Source of the DNA: Alcaligenaceae bacterium CGII-47
GTDB taxonomy: Bacteria > Pseudomonadota > Gammaproteobacteria > Burkholderiales > Burkholderiaceae_B
Direction: 5' to 3'
Assembly (NCBI GenBank): GCA_019166125.1
Contig: JAHTBO010000009.1
Coordinates: 62,001 to 126,000, forward strand
Length of the DNA stretch: 64,000 nucleotides
The notes beneath the pieces were generated by a model. It saw only the letters and a list, made by a program, of their open reading frames with translations, did not search any database and was not told where the DNA came from. A program made the translations under genes and the position numbers. This document shows positions 40,154 through 54,226 of this stretch, piece after piece (the first letter of the stretch is position 1; each line of letters begins with the position of its first letter).

Positions 40154-40267
40154 ATGCAGGTGAGGAGACAAGCCCAACATGGGCAGCGCCGATATACGGC
40201 ATTTCATCCGCTGTAACATAGAATAAAATCAAACGAAAGGGCCGACGACACAATCGTCGGCCTTTTT
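40154..40267 (+). ncRNA. Candidate small RNA upstream of the SMR efflux gene
   Basis: No reading frame fits this stretch, but it has the layout of a trans-acting sRNA: possible promoter, two small hairpins (GCCCA/TGGGC near 40172 and GCCG/CGGC near 40187), an A-rich single-stranded part (40216-40238) and a strong terminator. About 114 nt. I do not recognise it as a known family. Confidence 0.4.
40236..40267. terminator. Bidirectional terminator
   Basis: GGCCGACGA/TCGTCGGCC with a 5-base loop flanked by A and T runs. It ends the candidate sRNA on the plus strand and, read the other way, can end the minus-strand SMR gene, whose stop is 19 bases away. Confidence 0.85.
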
Positions 40268-40285
40268 CTTGTGCAAGAAATCTAA

Positions 40286-40611
40286 CTAGTGTGCGCTTGA
40301 TTTTGAAAAGATATTCAGCACCAGCACGCCGGCGACAATCAATCCGATGCCAATCAGGGCAGGCGTGTCCAGTGTCTGTTTAAACCAAAAATAGCCAATC
40401 AGCGAAATAGCGACGATACCGGCGCCTGACCAGATGGCGTAGGCGATGCCGACAGGAATGGTGCGTAGTGTGAGTGCCAGGCAATAGAAGGCGATGCCGT
40501 AGCCCACGATGGTTAGCAGGGCAGGGGCCCAGCGTGTAAATCCCTGAGAAGCTTTGAGTGCACTCGTGGCCACCACCTCTGCGGCGATGGCAATCGATAG
40601 ATAGAGCCAGT

Positions 40612-40615
<4 letters not shown>
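40286..40615 (-). CDS. Small multidrug resistance (SMR) efflux protein, EmrE-like
   Basis: 109-residue, four-helix proton-coupled exporter of the SMR family. The essential membrane glutamate is Glu13 ([14 protein letters not shown]), and [13 protein letters not shown] and the [12 protein letters not shown] ending are very close to E. coli EmrE. Likely substrates are quaternary ammonium or other lipophilic cations. Its ATG overlaps the stop of the upstream Smr-domain gene (ATGA), so it is the last gene of trxB-smr-emrE-like on the minus strand. Confidence 0.9.
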
Positions 40616-44567
<3,952 letters not shown>

Positions 44568-44578
<11 letters not shown>

Positions 44579-45191
44579 ACGATGGATGTGTGCGCTACTA
44601 ATTGCCTGTCTGCCTATTGGCGTGTGGGCGGCTGATGCGCGCAGCCAGTTGAATGATTTTGTCACCCAGGTGCATCGTGCAACCGGCGCCTTCGAGCAGG
44701 GCACACTTGATAAGCAAGGCCAGGTCCAGCGGCCGCAACAGGGTGAATTTTCATTTGAGCGCCCTGGCAAGTTTCGCTGGGCGGTGCAAAAACCTTATGC
44801 ACAATTGATTGTCTCGGATGGTCAGTTTGTCTTCCAATATGATCCGGATCTGGCGCAGGTGACTCAGCGCGATGCACGGGCATCGATTGGCACCTCACCC
44901 GCCGCTTTATTATTTGGCTCGGGCTCTTTGGATGAAGCGTTCAATTTGCAATCCCAGCCCGAGCGTGATGGCATGCAATGGTTGCGTGCGGTGCCCAAGG
45001 GGGCAGATGCAGGGTTTTCTTATGTTGATATTGGTTTCGCCCAGGGCCTACCCAGGCAAATAGAGTTACTGGACGCTTTTGGGCAAACGACACGCATCGT
45101 TCTGTCCAATATTCAGTCTAATCCGACCATCCCGGCTGCTCAATTCACGTTTACCGTGCCGGCAGGCGTCGATCTGGTTCGTATGCCCTGA
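44568..45191 (+). CDS. lolA: Outer-membrane lipoprotein carrier protein LolA
   Basis: 207-residue periplasmic chaperone that carries lipoproteins from LolCDE to LolB. A signal peptide ends near residue 22 (WAADARSQL); the mature protein has the LolA fold with [15 protein letters not shown] and ANFIVSDG-like strands. ATG 44568 or the adjacent 44571 is inside the end of ftsK; the overlap suggests translational coupling. Its stop overlaps the rarA ATG by one base. Confidence 0.92.
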
Positions 45192-46522
45192 TGGTCTCGC
45201 ATCGTGACCTGTTTGGTGAGGCGGCCGCTGCGCCAGCGCTGGAGGCCTCGGCGCCTCTGGCCGAGCGGCTGCGCCCGCGCACACTCGACGAGATGGTCGG
45301 GCAGCAGCATCTGTTTGGCCCGGGCAAGCCGCTGCGCCTGGCGTTCGAGTCCGGGATGCCGCATTCGATGATTTTGTGGGGGCCGCCAGGGGTAGGCAAG
45401 ACCACGCTTGCGCGCCTCACGGCGCGTGCGTTTGATTGTGAGTTTATTGCGCTTTCGGCCGTGTTCTCTGGGGTGAAGGATATTCGTGCGGCGATTGATC
45501 TGGCGGGGCAATATCGCACAACGGGACGGCGCACGATTTTGTTCGTCGACGAAATTCATCGTTTTAACAAGGCGCAACAGGACGCCTTATTGCCTTATGC
45601 CGAGTCGGGCCTGGTAACTTTTATTGGCGCGACGACCGAGAATCCCTCCTTTGAAGTCAACGCCGCGCTGCTGTCTCGCGCGCAGGTGTACGTACTGAAG
45701 TCCCTGGGCGATGAGGACCTGCGGGCCTTGTCTACGCGGGCGATCGAGGTTGATTGTGCACACCTGCGATTTGACGAGGCAGCGATTGATACCCTGATTG
45801 GCTACGCTGATGGCGATGCCCGCCGCTTGCTCAATTTATTGGAGCAGACACATACGGCAGCACGTGCGGCCGATACCGTTCGCATCACGCCTGAGTTCAT
45901 CGAGAATGCGCTGACCTTGAATGCACGCAGATTCGATAAGGGGGGCGACAATTTTTATGATCAGATTTCGGCCCTGCATAAGTCTGTGCGCGGCTCAAAC
46001 CCGGATGCCGCCCTCTACTGGCTGTGTCGGATGCTCGATGGGGGGGCGGATGCGCGTTACTTGTCGCGTCGTATTGTGCGCATGGCTTGGGAGGATATCG
46101 GCTTGGCCGACCCCCGTGCGCTGCAAATTGCCAACGATGCGGCGACAACCTACGAGCGCCTAGGCTCACCCGAAGGTGATCTGGCGCTTGGCCAGGCGGT
46201 TATCTACCTGGCCGTCGCACCCAAGAGCAATGCGGGCTACAAGGCCTTTAATCAGGCCATGGCCTTTGTGAAGCAGGACAAGTCCCGTGAGGTGCCGGTG
46301 CATCTGCGCAACGCCCCCACCCGGCTGATGAAGGAGTTGGGCTACGGGCATGACTATCGCTATGCCCATGATGAGCCGCATGCGTACGCCGCCGGTGAGA
46401 CTTATCTGCCCGATGGCATCGCTGACCCGGCCTGGTACCAACCCGTTGCGCGCGGCCTGGAGACCAAGATCGCCGAGAAGTTGGCGTTTTTGAGAAAACT
46501 GGATGAGGATGCGGACAACTAG
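45191..46522 (+). CDS. rarA: Replication-associated recombination protein RarA
   Basis: 443-residue AAA+ ATPase (MgsA) acting at stalled forks. Walker A is GPPGVGKTT, Walker B FVDEIHRF; the C-terminal tetramerisation region with RMAWEDIGLADP and SNAGYKAFNQAM is present. ftsK-lolA-rarA-serS is a gene order found in many proteobacteria; here serS lies 12.3 kb downstream. Confidence 0.96.
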   Translation: MVSHRDLFGEAAAAPALEASAPLAERLRPRTLDEMVGQQHLFGPGKPLRLAFESGMPHSMILWGPPGVGKTTLARLTARAFDCEFIALSAVFSGVKDIRAAIDLAGQYRTTGRRTILFVDEIHRFNKAQQDALLPYAESGLVTFIGATTENPSFEVNAALLSRAQVYVLKSLGDEDLRALSTRAIEVDCAHLRFDEAAIDTLIGYADGDARRLLNLLEQTHTAARAADTVRITPEFIENALTLNARRFDKGGDNFYDQISALHKSVRGSNPDAALYWLCRMLDGGADARYLSRRIVRMAWEDIGLADPRALQIANDAATTYERLGSPEGDLALGQAVIYLAVAPKSNAGYKAFNQAMAFVKQDKSREVPVHLRNAPTRLMKELGYGHDYRYAHDEPHAYAAGETYLPDGIADPAWYQPVARGLETKIAEKLAFLRKLDEDADN

Positions 46523-46532
46523 GCGCGATGCG

Positions 46533-47162
46533 TCAGTCCGGTGATGTAATACCGAGGAATAAATTCACCCGCGCATCGATCAGACAAGCATCAGCCGTCT
46601 CTGGCATGATATCCAGCGTAAAAGACGGGATATAGTCCAGGCTCAGCCATAGCGTGTCGCCCGTATCGAGTGTGCGCAGGCCACCCAGCCGCTCGGGTAA
46701 GCGAGCGGTAAAATGGCCTTCCGTGCAGTGTAATAAGGTCTCGCCAGGCCGTAGCGGCAGTTTTTGGGCCGCGCGTCGCATGTCCACGCAGCCGTGCGCC
46801 TGTTTACGCCGCAGCATCAGATTGAAATCCCGGGTGGGCCCATCAGGGAGGGCTGCGTCAAAGGGCGTCTCGCCTGCAAAGTAGATGCGCTCGCCGCGCA
46901 CAAGGCGCTGCTGTTGTCCCGTCTCGGTACGGGTTAATTGGATGGACTCACCCGCTGTGAGGATCAGGATGCGGTCGATGTCTGGCCAGATTGAAAATGA
47001 CCCAGGCTGCGTTAGATCGGCCGCACTGATACGCCAAATAAAATCATCCAGCGTGGCGTGCTCTGGATAGATGGCGAGCTGGCGGGTGATACCGCCGCCA
47101 TTTTTCCAGGGGAGCGGGTGTAAGTCAGCGGCAGGGATGTAGCGGATCGTATCGTGCATCAT
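46533..47162 (-). CDS. hutD: HutD-family protein
   Basis: 209-residue cupin-like protein of the HutD family, with the marker PWKNGGGITRQLAIYP near residue 18 and WRISAADL near 43. HutD is found in hut loci of proteobacteria and is thought to limit the rate of histidine breakdown; its ligand is unsettled. Start is ATG 47162 or the adjacent 47159, without a clear ribosome site. Divergent from hutI across a shared operator at 47220. Confidence 0.88.
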   Translation of the reverse strand: MMHDTIRYIPAADLHPLPWKNGGGITRQLAIYPEHATLDDFIWRISAADLTQPGSFSIWPDIDRILILTAGESIQLTRTETGQQQRLVRGERIYFAGETPFDAALPDGPTRDFNLMLRRKQAHGCVDMRRAAQKLPLRPGETLLHCTEGHFTARLPERLGGLRTLDTGDTLWLSLDYIPSFTLDIMPETADACLIDARVNLFLGITSPD

Positions 47163-47219
47163 GTAATCATCGTATCAGGATTCAGGCGCCTTGCCGCCTA
47201 AAGGCCCGACAGGCATAAT

Positions 47220-47229
47220 TGTCTATACA
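47220..47229. promoter_or_regulatory. HutC-like operator between hutD and hutI
   Basis: TGTCTATACA, inside the palindrome TTGTCTATACAA. It is identical to the sequence before hutU and close to the one before the ABC importer. HutC of other bacteria binds TGTA-N2-TACA-type sites. Confidence 0.6.
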
Positions 47230-47268
47230 AGTTGTGATTTCATGCTTAATCAGAGGGAGTGCTGATGT

Positions 47269-48507
47269 ATGACAAAACCTGTGCTGTGGAAAAACATGCG
47301 GCTCTCTGTGGATGGGCAATCATCCGCTTTGATTGAGTCTGCAGCGTTGCTGGTGGTGGACGGGCGCATCGCCTGGCTGGGGCCCGGCAATGCCTTGCCT
47401 GCGGCTTTGGTGCGGGACGTCTCTGAAACGCATGATCTGCAGCAAGCCATCGTGACGCCTGGATTGATTGATTGCCATACGCACTTGATCTTTGGTGGCG
47501 ATCGGGCTGAGGAATTTGCCTTGCGTCTGGCCGGAGCGAGCTATGAGGAAATAGCCCGACGCGGGGGAGGGATCGTTTCCAGCGTGCGAGCGACGCGCAC
47601 AGTGAGCGAGGATGAACTGTTTGGCTCAGCCCTGCGGCGCCTGGACGCCATGATTGCCCAGGGGGTGAGCGCAGTCGAGATTAAGTCCGGCTATGGTCTG
47701 GATTTGGCGACAGAGCGCAAGATGTTGCGGGTGGCGCGACGTCTGGGCCAAGTCCGCAATGTCACGATATCCACCACATTTCTGGGTGCCCATGCGGTGC
47801 CGCTTGAATATGCTGGGCGCGCCGATGCTTATATCGATCTCGTGTGCGAGCAGATGCTGCCTGCCTTGCATGACGAGGGGCTGGTGGATGCCGTCGACGT
47901 GTTTTGCGAGAGCATTGGATTCAGTCTGGCCCAGTCCGAGCGGGTGCTCCAGGCGGCTCAGCGCTATGGCTTGCCGGTCAAGATGCATGCCGAGCAGCTA
48001 TCCTTAATGGGCGGGACTGCCTTGGCCGCGCGTTATCACGCTTTATCGGCTGACCATCTGGAGTACCTGGATGAGGCAGGCGTGCACGCGATGCGTGAGG
48101 CGGGGACCGTCGCCGTATTATTGCCTGGTGCGTTTTATTTCTTGCGTGAAACAAAAACGCCACCTATCGCGCTGCTGCGCGAGTACGGCGTCCCGATTGC
48201 GATCGCTACAGATTGCAATCCGGGTACTTCACCCAGCACATCCTTGCTCCTCATGCTGAATATGGCTTGCACCTTGTTTCGTTTGACGGTGGACGAGGCC
48301 TTGGCAGGTGTAACCAGGCACGCAGCAAAGGCGCTGGGTCACGCCGATGTCACAGGGCGGTTGGCGGTGGGTGATTATGCTGATTTTGCGGTGTGGGAGG
48401 TGGCTTCGGTGGCCGAGCTGGCTTATTGGACGGGTCTGCCGCGCTGTCGCCAGTTGGTGCGCCATGGTGAGCTCGATCTTAAAACGCGTCCAGCTCGGGC
48501 TGATTGA
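47269..48507 (+). CDS. hutI: Imidazolonepropionase HutI
   Basis: 412-residue amidohydrolase, third step of histidine breakdown: 4-imidazolone-5-propanoate to N-formimidoyl-L-glutamate. The metal-binding [10 protein letters not shown] and the family segments [26 protein letters not shown] and [13 protein letters not shown] are present. ATG follows GAGGGAG. Transcribed away from hutD; its last 29 bases overlap the convergent hutH. Confidence 0.95.
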   Translation: MTKPVLWKNMRLSVDGQSSALIESAALLVVDGRIAWLGPGNALPAALVRDVSETHDLQQAIVTPGLIDCHTHLIFGGDRAEEFALRLAGASYEEIARRGGGIVSSVRATRTVSEDELFGSALRRLDAMIAQGVSAVEIKSGYGLDLATERKMLRVARRLGQVRNVTISTTFLGAHAVPLEYAGRADAYIDLVCEQMLPALHDEGLVDAVDVFCESIGFSLAQSERVLQAAQRYGLPVKMHAEQLSLMGGTALAARYHALSADHLEYLDEAGVHAMREAGTVAVLLPGAFYFLRETKTPPIALLREYGVPIAIATDCNPGTSPSTSLLLMLNMACTLFRLTVDEALAGVTRHAAKALGHADVTGRLAVGDYADFAVWEVASVAELAYWTGLPRCRQLVRHGELDLKTRPARAD

Positions 48508-50020
48508 TCGTCAAGGCACCATCCAGCACCCGTTCGGCCATCAGGCTGATATCCGGCGCGAGCAGGCGGTCCTTATCGTAAAACGGCACCTCGCTGCGGA
48601 TTCTGGCGTGTAGGGTTTGAAGCGCCTGCGAGGTTTTTAGCGGGGCGTGAAAATCAATGCCTTGCGCCGCGCACAACAATTCGATACCAACGATGGTCGC
48701 GGTGTTTTGTGCCATGTCGATCAGGCGGCGTGCGGCAAACGTTGCCATGCTGACGTGATCCTCCTGATTGGCCGACGTGGGTAGGCTGTCCACGCTGGCC
48801 GGATGCGCCAGGGATTTATTCTCTGAGGCGAGTGCTGCTGCGGTGACGTGAGCGATCATGAACCCCGAGTTCAAGCCCGGTGCCGGGACGAGAAAGGGGG
48901 GCAGGCCTGAGATGCTGGCGTCGATCAGCAAAGCGACGCGCCGCTCGGCCAGAGCGCCGATTTCGGCGATCGCCAGTGCCAGGATATCTGAGGTGAACGC
49001 GATCGGTTCAGCGTGAAAATTACCGCCCGAGATCACTTGCCCGGCTTGGCCATCCAGGCCCGGAAAGACGAGCGGATTGTCGGTGACCGCGTTGGACTCT
49101 GTGAGCAGGGTGCGCCTTGCCTGGTTCATTAAGTCAAGGATGGCGCCCATGACCTGGGGTTGGCAACGTAGGCTATAGGGATCCTGAACCTTATTGTCGT
49201 GCAAGCGATGAGACTGGCGGATCGCGCTGCCTTTGAGCAATGCCCGATAGACATGCGCGGCCAGAATCTGCCCGGCTTGCCCACGAATTTCGTGGACTCT
49301 GGGATCAAAGGGCGCATCGCTGCCCTTGGCTGCGTCCACGCTTAGCGCACCCGCCAGGATTGCGGTTTTGAATAAGGCTTCAGCCTGAAATAGACCGTTA
49401 AGCGCCAAGGCGGTGGAGACCTGGGTACCGTTGATGAGTGCCAGGCCTTCCTTGGCCGCCAGACGGATAGGGGCGACGTCTGCCTGGCGTAGTGCCTCGT
49501 CAGCCTTTATCCAGGCGCCATTGAACCAGGCCTGGCCCTGACCGATGAGGGTGAGGGTCATGTGCGCGAGTGGGGCAAGGTCTCCCGAGGCGCCCACGGA
49601 ACCTTTTGCCGGGATATGCGGGATGATGCCTGCATTATAAATATTGAGCAGAGTTTGAACGACAGAGGGCCGTATGCCGGAGTAGCCGCGTGCCAGGCTG
49701 TTGATCTTTAGTGCCATGACCAGGCGTGCGATGGGTGCGGATAGAGGCTCGCCCACACCGACCGAGTGCGAGAGGATCAGGTTCTCTTGGAGTTGCTCTA
49801 GGTCCTCGTCGGGGATTCGTGTCTGGGCGAGCTTGCCAAAGCCGGTGTTGATACCGTAGGCGGGTGCACCCTTATCGATAATCGCCTTAACAATGGCTGC
49901 TGAGGCCCCCATGGCCGCATGCGCCTGCTCGGGTAATGTCAGGATGAGGGGTTCGCGCCAGATCTGGCGGATCTGTGCCAGAGTCATTGCGCCGGGCTCG
50001 ATCATGAGGGTGGATGCCAT
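48479..50020 (-). CDS. hutH: Histidine ammonia-lyase HutH
   Basis: 513-residue enzyme that deaminates L-histidine to urocanate, the first step. The MIO cofactor triad is Ala144-Ser145-Gly146 in [15 protein letters not shown]. Residues [11 protein letters not shown] and [14 protein letters not shown] are conserved. Second gene of hutUH, 22 bases after hutU, on the minus strand; the 3' end overlaps hutI. Confidence 0.96.
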   Translation of the reverse strand: MASTLMIEPGAMTLAQIRQIWREPLILTLPEQAHAAMGASAAIVKAIIDKGAPAYGINTGFGKLAQTRIPDEDLEQLQENLILSHSVGVGEPLSAPIARLVMALKINSLARGYSGIRPSVVQTLLNIYNAGIIPHIPAKGSVGASGDLAPLAHMTLTLIGQGQAWFNGAWIKADEALRQADVAPIRLAAKEGLALINGTQVSTALALNGLFQAEALFKTAILAGALSVDAAKGSDAPFDPRVHEIRGQAGQILAAHVYRALLKGSAIRQSHRLHDNKVQDPYSLRCQPQVMGAILDLMNQARRTLLTESNAVTDNPLVFPGLDGQAGQVISGGNFHAEPIAFTSDILALAIAEIGALAERRVALLIDASISGLPPFLVPAPGLNSGFMIAHVTAAALASENKSLAHPASVDSLPTSANQEDHVSMATFAARRLIDMAQNTATIVGIELLCAAQGIDFHAPLKTSQALQTLHARIRSEVPFYDKDRLLAPDISLMAERVLDGALTINQPELDAF

Positions 50021-50042
50021 GAATATTCCTTCGCTGGAACGC

Positions 50043-51746
50043 TTATTTGATCATCGGTAGATTCAGGCCGAATGCGTGGGCGGTCTCGATCGCTTGTTCG
50101 TAACCCGCGTCGGCGTGGCGCATGACGCCACTTCCACAATCGTTGATGAGCACGCGTTCGAGGCGTTGGGCGGCGGCATCTGACCCATCAGCCACAATCA
50201 CCATGCCGGCGTGCTGGCTGTAGCCCATGCCCACGCCTCCGCCGTGGTGTAACGATACCCAGCTTGCGCCGCCTGCGGTATTGAGCAGGGCATTAAGCAG
50301 CGGCCAATCCGATACGGCATCTGTGCCATCGCGCATGGCCTCGGTCTCGCGATTGGGGCTGGCGACCGAGCCGGTATCCAGATGGTCGCGGCCGATGACA
50401 ATCGGGGCCTTGAGTTCCCCACTATGCACCATGTCGTTAAAGGCTAGCCCGGCGAGGTGGCGTTCGCCCAGACCCAGCCAGCAAATGCGCGCTGGCAGGC
50501 CCTGAAAGACGATGCGCTCACGTGCCATGTCGAGCCAACGGTGCAAGGCTTGCTTATCGGGAAATAGCGCCTTGAGTTTGCGGTCGGTCTTGTAGATATC
50601 CTCTGGGTCGCCCGAGAGTGCCACCCAGCGAAATGGCCCCTTGCCCTCGCAAAAGAGTGGGCGGATATAGGCGGGAACGAAACCTGGGAAGTCAAAAGCG
50701 TTCAGTACGCCTTCGTCGTAGGCGACCTGACGGATATTATTGCCATAGTCCACCGTGGGGATGCCCATCGCATGAAAATCCAGCATGGCTTGCACATGGC
50801 GGGTGCAGGATTTGGCCGCAGCCGCTTGTAGGGCGGCGTGTTGGCTGGGGTCGTTTTGTGCCGCCTTCCATTGCGCGACGCTCCAGCCCGAAGGCAGATA
50901 GCCATGGGTCAGGTCGTGCGCCGAAGTCTGATCGGTCACCAGGTCAGGCCGGATGCCACCTTGGCGGGCGCGCTCGACCAATTCCGGGACGATATCGGCG
51001 GCATTTCCCAACAACCCGATGGACACGGCCTCCTTGCGCGAAGTGTGATGCAGGATCATCTCCAGGGCTTCATCGAGCGAGTGTGCCTGTTTGTCCAAAT
51101 AGCGGGTCTTGAGTCGGGAATCGATGCTGGATTGCTGGCATTCTATGGTGAGCGAGCAGGCGCCAGCAAAGGTCGCTGCCAGCGGTTGCGCGCCGCCCAT
51201 GCCGCCCAAGCCGGCAGTCAGGATCCAGCGCCCGGCAAGTATGCCGCCGTAGTGCTTACGGCCGGCCTGCGCAAAGGTCTCGTAGGTCCCTTGCACAATG
51301 CCCTGGCTGCCAATGTAGATCCAGCTGCCAGCGGTCATCTGCCCGTACATAAAGAGCCCGGCCTGATCCAGTTCATTGAATTTTTCCCAGGTTGCCCACT
51401 TGGGGACCAGGTTTGAATTGGCGATGAGTACGCGCGGTGCGTCGACGTGGGTTTTGAACACGCCGACCGGCTTGCCGGACTGGACCAGCAAAGTTTCATC
51501 CTCACCCAGGGCCAGTAGGCTACTTAGGATCGCGTCATAGCAGGCCCAGTTGCGCGCCGCCCGGCCGATCCCGCCATAGACCACGAGATGCTTGGGATTT
51601 TCTGCAACCTCGGGGTCAAGATTATTTTGGATCATTCGATAAGCCGCCTCAATCACCCAGTTTTTACAATGTAGGGTCGAGCCGGTTGGCGCATGGATGT
51701 TGCGGCTGGCATCGTAACGGGGGTCATTTTGCTGAGTGGGGGCCAC
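50043..51746 (-). CDS. hutU: Urocanate hydratase HutU
   Basis: 567-residue NAD+-dependent hydratase, second step: urocanate to 4-imidazolone-5-propanoate. The NAD-binding [18 protein letters not shown] and the C-terminal [18 protein letters not shown] are present. Start is GTG 51746, with AGGAGA six bases upstream. A HutC-like operator lies 56 bases before it. Confidence 0.96.
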   Translation of the reverse strand: MAPTQQNDPRYDASRNIHAPTGSTLHCKNWVIEAAYRMIQNNLDPEVAENPKHLVVYGGIGRAARNWACYDAILSSLLALGEDETLLVQSGKPVGVFKTHVDAPRVLIANSNLVPKWATWEKFNELDQAGLFMYGQMTAGSWIYIGSQGIVQGTYETFAQAGRKHYGGILAGRWILTAGLGGMGGAQPLAATFAGACSLTIECQQSSIDSRLKTRYLDKQAHSLDEALEMILHHTSRKEAVSIGLLGNAADIVPELVERARQGGIRPDLVTDQTSAHDLTHGYLPSGWSVAQWKAAQNDPSQHAALQAAAAKSCTRHVQAMLDFHAMGIPTVDYGNNIRQVAYDEGVLNAFDFPGFVPAYIRPLFCEGKGPFRWVALSGDPEDIYKTDRKLKALFPDKQALHRWLDMARERIVFQGLPARICWLGLGERHLAGLAFNDMVHSGELKAPIVIGRDHLDTGSVASPNRETEAMRDGTDAVSDWPLLNALLNTAGGASWVSLHHGGGVGMGYSQHAGMVIVADGSDAAAQRLERVLINDCGSGVMRHADAGYEQAIETAHAFGLNLPMIK

Positions 51747-51802
51747 TTCGATCTCCTGGTGTCTGGGAATTCAAACCTTAATGTAGTGCTGAATAATTAA
51801 GT

Positions 51803-51812
51803 TGTCTATACA
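51803..51812. promoter_or_regulatory. HutC-like operator before hutU
   Basis: TGTCTATACA, a base-perfect copy of the hutI/hutD operator, between the acyl-CoA dehydrogenase gene and hutU. Confidence 0.6.
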
Positions 51813-51853
51813 TTTAGATTGGAGCGTGTCTGTGCGCGTGACGGCGTGGGCGT

Positions 51854-52993
51854 TCAGCCCAGTAGCGTGCGGGCGATGATTGTGCGTTGAATTTCCGAGG
51901 CGCCCTCATAGATACGTAGAATGCGCGCGTCACGCACATAGCGTTCCAATGGCATGTCCCGGGTGTAGCCGTAGCCGCCATGAATTTGCAGTGCAGCATC
52001 AGTGATAAATCCGACGGCTTCCGAGGCGTAGAGTTTGGCCATGGCAGACTCCATCGAGAAGCGTTCGCCTGACAGGCGCTTGGCTGTGGCCTGCAGGGTC
52101 AGTGCCCAGGCGGCTTCCAGCCGTAGCTTCATATCGGCCAGCATCCACTGAATCCCTTGCTTGGAGGCAAGTGGTTCACCGCCTACTTGACGTTGTTGTG
52201 CCCACGATACGGCTGCTTCCAGCGCAGCCTCGGAGATGCCCAGGCTGGTGGCAGCCACATCCAGGCGGCTGTTGTCCAGAACCTTCATGGCCGTGCGAAA
52301 ACCGCTGCCCTCTGCACCCAGGCGTTGTGTTGCCGGGATCGTACAATCGAGCGAGACCTCGAAGGCATGGCCGCCACGTATACCCATCAATTTTTCAGAC
52401 GTCGATACAGATAAGCCGGGGGTGTGCCGGTCGACGACGAAGGCACTGATGCCGCGATGCCCCGCAGCCGGATCGGTCTTGGCATAGACAACGATAAAGT
52501 TGGCCTCGGCGGCGTTCGAGATAAAGTGCTTGACCCCACTCAGGTGATAGACATCGTCCTTGCGCAGGGCGCGAGTCGCCATGTCAGCCGGGTTGGAGCC
52601 CGCGCGCGGTTCAGTGAGCGCGAAGGCACCCAATGCCTGGCCTGACGCCGCTGCAGGCAGGTAGCGTGCGCGAATCGTATCGTCTCCGCCTATCAATATC
52701 GAATCGGTCGCGAGGTATTGTGCACCAATCATCGAGGCGGTTGCGGCGCAGTGGTGCGCGATCTCTACGAGCGAGAGGATGAGTGCTGTCGGGCTGATGC
52801 CCGGCCCACCCCATTTCTCAGGCAGGTTCATGCCCATGACGCCCAGTGCAGCCAAGCCGGGGACGTAACGCACAACCGATATCTCGTGCTCATCGACTTC
52901 GTGGGCATGCGGCCCCAGTTCAGCCGCAGCATAGCGGCTGATTGCTGCGGCAATTTCCAGGTCTTCGTCGGTAACACCAAGCCGTTTTTGCAT
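51854..52993 (-). CDS. Acyl-CoA dehydrogenase
   Basis: 379-residue FAD enzyme of the ACAD family that puts a 2,3-double bond in an acyl-CoA. Conserved: FALTEPRAGSNPADMAT and YHLSGVKHFISNA for FAD and substrate, and the catalytic glutamate in LRIYEGASEIQRTIIAR (residue ~363). It is the last of seven tightly spaced same-strand genes starting with an amino-acid-type ABC importer, and it comes directly before hutUH. Substrate unknown. I infer a short, possibly imidazole-bearing acyl chain such as imidazolepropionyl-CoA, because of this setting. Confidence 0.9.
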   Translation of the reverse strand: MQKRLGVTDEDLEIAAAISRYAAAELGPHAHEVDEHEISVVRYVPGLAALGVMGMNLPEKWGGPGISPTALILSLVEIAHHCAATASMIGAQYLATDSILIGGDDTIRARYLPAAASGQALGAFALTEPRAGSNPADMATRALRKDDVYHLSGVKHFISNAAEANFIVVYAKTDPAAGHRGISAFVVDRHTPGLSVSTSEKLMGIRGGHAFEVSLDCTIPATQRLGAEGSGFRTAMKVLDNSRLDVAATSLGISEAALEAAVSWAQQRQVGGEPLASKQGIQWMLADMKLRLEAAWALTLQATAKRLSGERFSMESAMAKLYASEAVGFITDAALQIHGGYGYTRDMPLERYVRDARILRIYEGASEIQRTIIARTLLG

Positions 52994-53009
52994 GAGAACT
53001 CCGGTATGG

Positions 53010-54209
53010 TCAGCGCCCCAGTGCGCCGAGTTCGCGTAGGGCTTGGATGCGATCTGCTGCCAAACCTAATAAGTCGTGCAGGATCGCGTCGGTATGTTCG
53101 CCCAGTGCGGGCGCCCGTTTTGTCGGCTGGGTAGGCCAGGCCGAAAATTTGATAGGTTGCCTGGGTAATTGCATGCCTGGCAGGCGTGAATCATCGATAG
53201 GCGTGAGGAATTCTCGATACCGAGATTGCTCGCTCTCTAGTGCCTGGCGCACGTTCCAGATTGGGGCGCCGGGCACTGCGCCGGCCTCTAATCGTTGCAT
53301 CACGTCTTCTACGCTGAGGTTCTGTGACCAGGCTTCGATGCGTGCGCGCAGCGCGGGCTCGTTTTCAGAACGCAGCTCGTCGCTGGTAAAACGTGGGTCA
53401 GCGGCAAGCCCTTCCTCTGCCATGAGGTTCGCCAATTGGGCGAATAATTTATTGTTCAGAACTGCCAATACGTAGTAGCCGTCCTGCGCACGAAAGGCGC
53501 CAAAAGGGGCCGAGAGCGGATGGCGGTTGCCCACGCGCGGCGCATCCCGACCGGTAAACAGATAGCGCGCCACGGCGGTGACGGTAAAGGCCAACGTCGC
53601 GTCAAACATGGATGTATCGACGTGGGTGCCCTGGCCGGTTTGCTGGCGGCCGTAGAGCGCCGCCAAGGTGCCCCATGAACCAAACAGGCCCGAGAGCACA
53701 TCGGTGATGGCCTCGCCCACGAGGGTGGGCGGGCCTTCGGGAAAGCCGGTGGCATTCATGATGCCGCTCATGGCCTGGATGACGATATCGTAGGCTGGCC
53801 GATGCGCGGCCGGGCCATCCTGACCAAAGCCCGATATGCTGGTATAGATGATGCGTGGATTGAGAGCCTTAAGCGTGGCGTAGCCAATACCCAATTTATC
53901 GGCGACCCCGGGACGGAAATTTTCGACCACGATATCCACCTCTGGCATCATGTCATGGATCAGGGCAAGCGCTGCGGCTTGCTTTAGATCCAGCACGATG
54001 CTTTTCTTATTGCGGTTCATGACCGTGAACAAAGCGCTTTCACCATTTTTCATCGGGCCGATAGCGCGGTAATCATCGCCGTGAGGCGGCTCGATTTTGA
54101 TGATTTCAGCGCCCAGATCGCCGAGTAGCGCCGTGCAAAACGGCCCGGATAATACCCGGGTGAAGTCTAGTACGCGTAGGCCAGAGAGGAGGAAGGGTGC
54201 TTGTGCCAT
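53010..54209 (-). CDS. CaiB/BaiF class III CoA-transferase
   Basis: About 399 residues. The N-terminal LRVLDFTRVLSGPFCTALLGDLGAEIIKIE and NRNKKSIVLDLK are the family's CoA-binding start, and the nucleophile aspartate is in RPAYDIVIQAMSG (residue ~164). Class III enzymes move CoA between carboxylic acids. ATG 54209 is chosen; GTG 54224 adds five residues. Spaced 16 bases from the acyl-CoA dehydrogenase and 17 from the FAD oxidoreductase. A transferase plus an acyl-CoA dehydrogenase can oxidise a saturated acid to its 2-enoate with CoA recycled; next to hutU the obvious enoate is urocanate. That is inference. Confidence 0.88.
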   Translation of the reverse strand: MAQAPFLLSGLRVLDFTRVLSGPFCTALLGDLGAEIIKIEPPHGDDYRAIGPMKNGESALFTVMNRNKKSIVLDLKQAAALALIHDMMPEVDIVVENFRPGVADKLGIGYATLKALNPRIIYTSISGFGQDGPAAHRPAYDIVIQAMSGIMNATGFPEGPPTLVGEAITDVLSGLFGSWGTLAALYGRQQTGQGTHVDTSMFDATLAFTVTAVARYLFTGRDAPRVGNRHPLSAPFGAFRAQDGYYVLAVLNNKLFAQLANLMAEEGLAADPRFTSDELRSENEPALRARIEAWSQNLSVEDVMQRLEAGAVPGAPIWNVRQALESEQSRYREFLTPIDDSRLPGMQLPRQPIKFSAWPTQPTKRAPALGEHTDAILHDLLGLAADRIQALRELGALGR

Positions 54210-54226
54210 GTCAGGGTGATCCACGT

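Noticed and set aside
40080-40285. Guanidine-type riboswitch for the SMR gene
   Set aside because: The SMR gene is on the minus strand and begins at 40615 inside its upstream neighbour, so this region is downstream of it and cannot be its leader.
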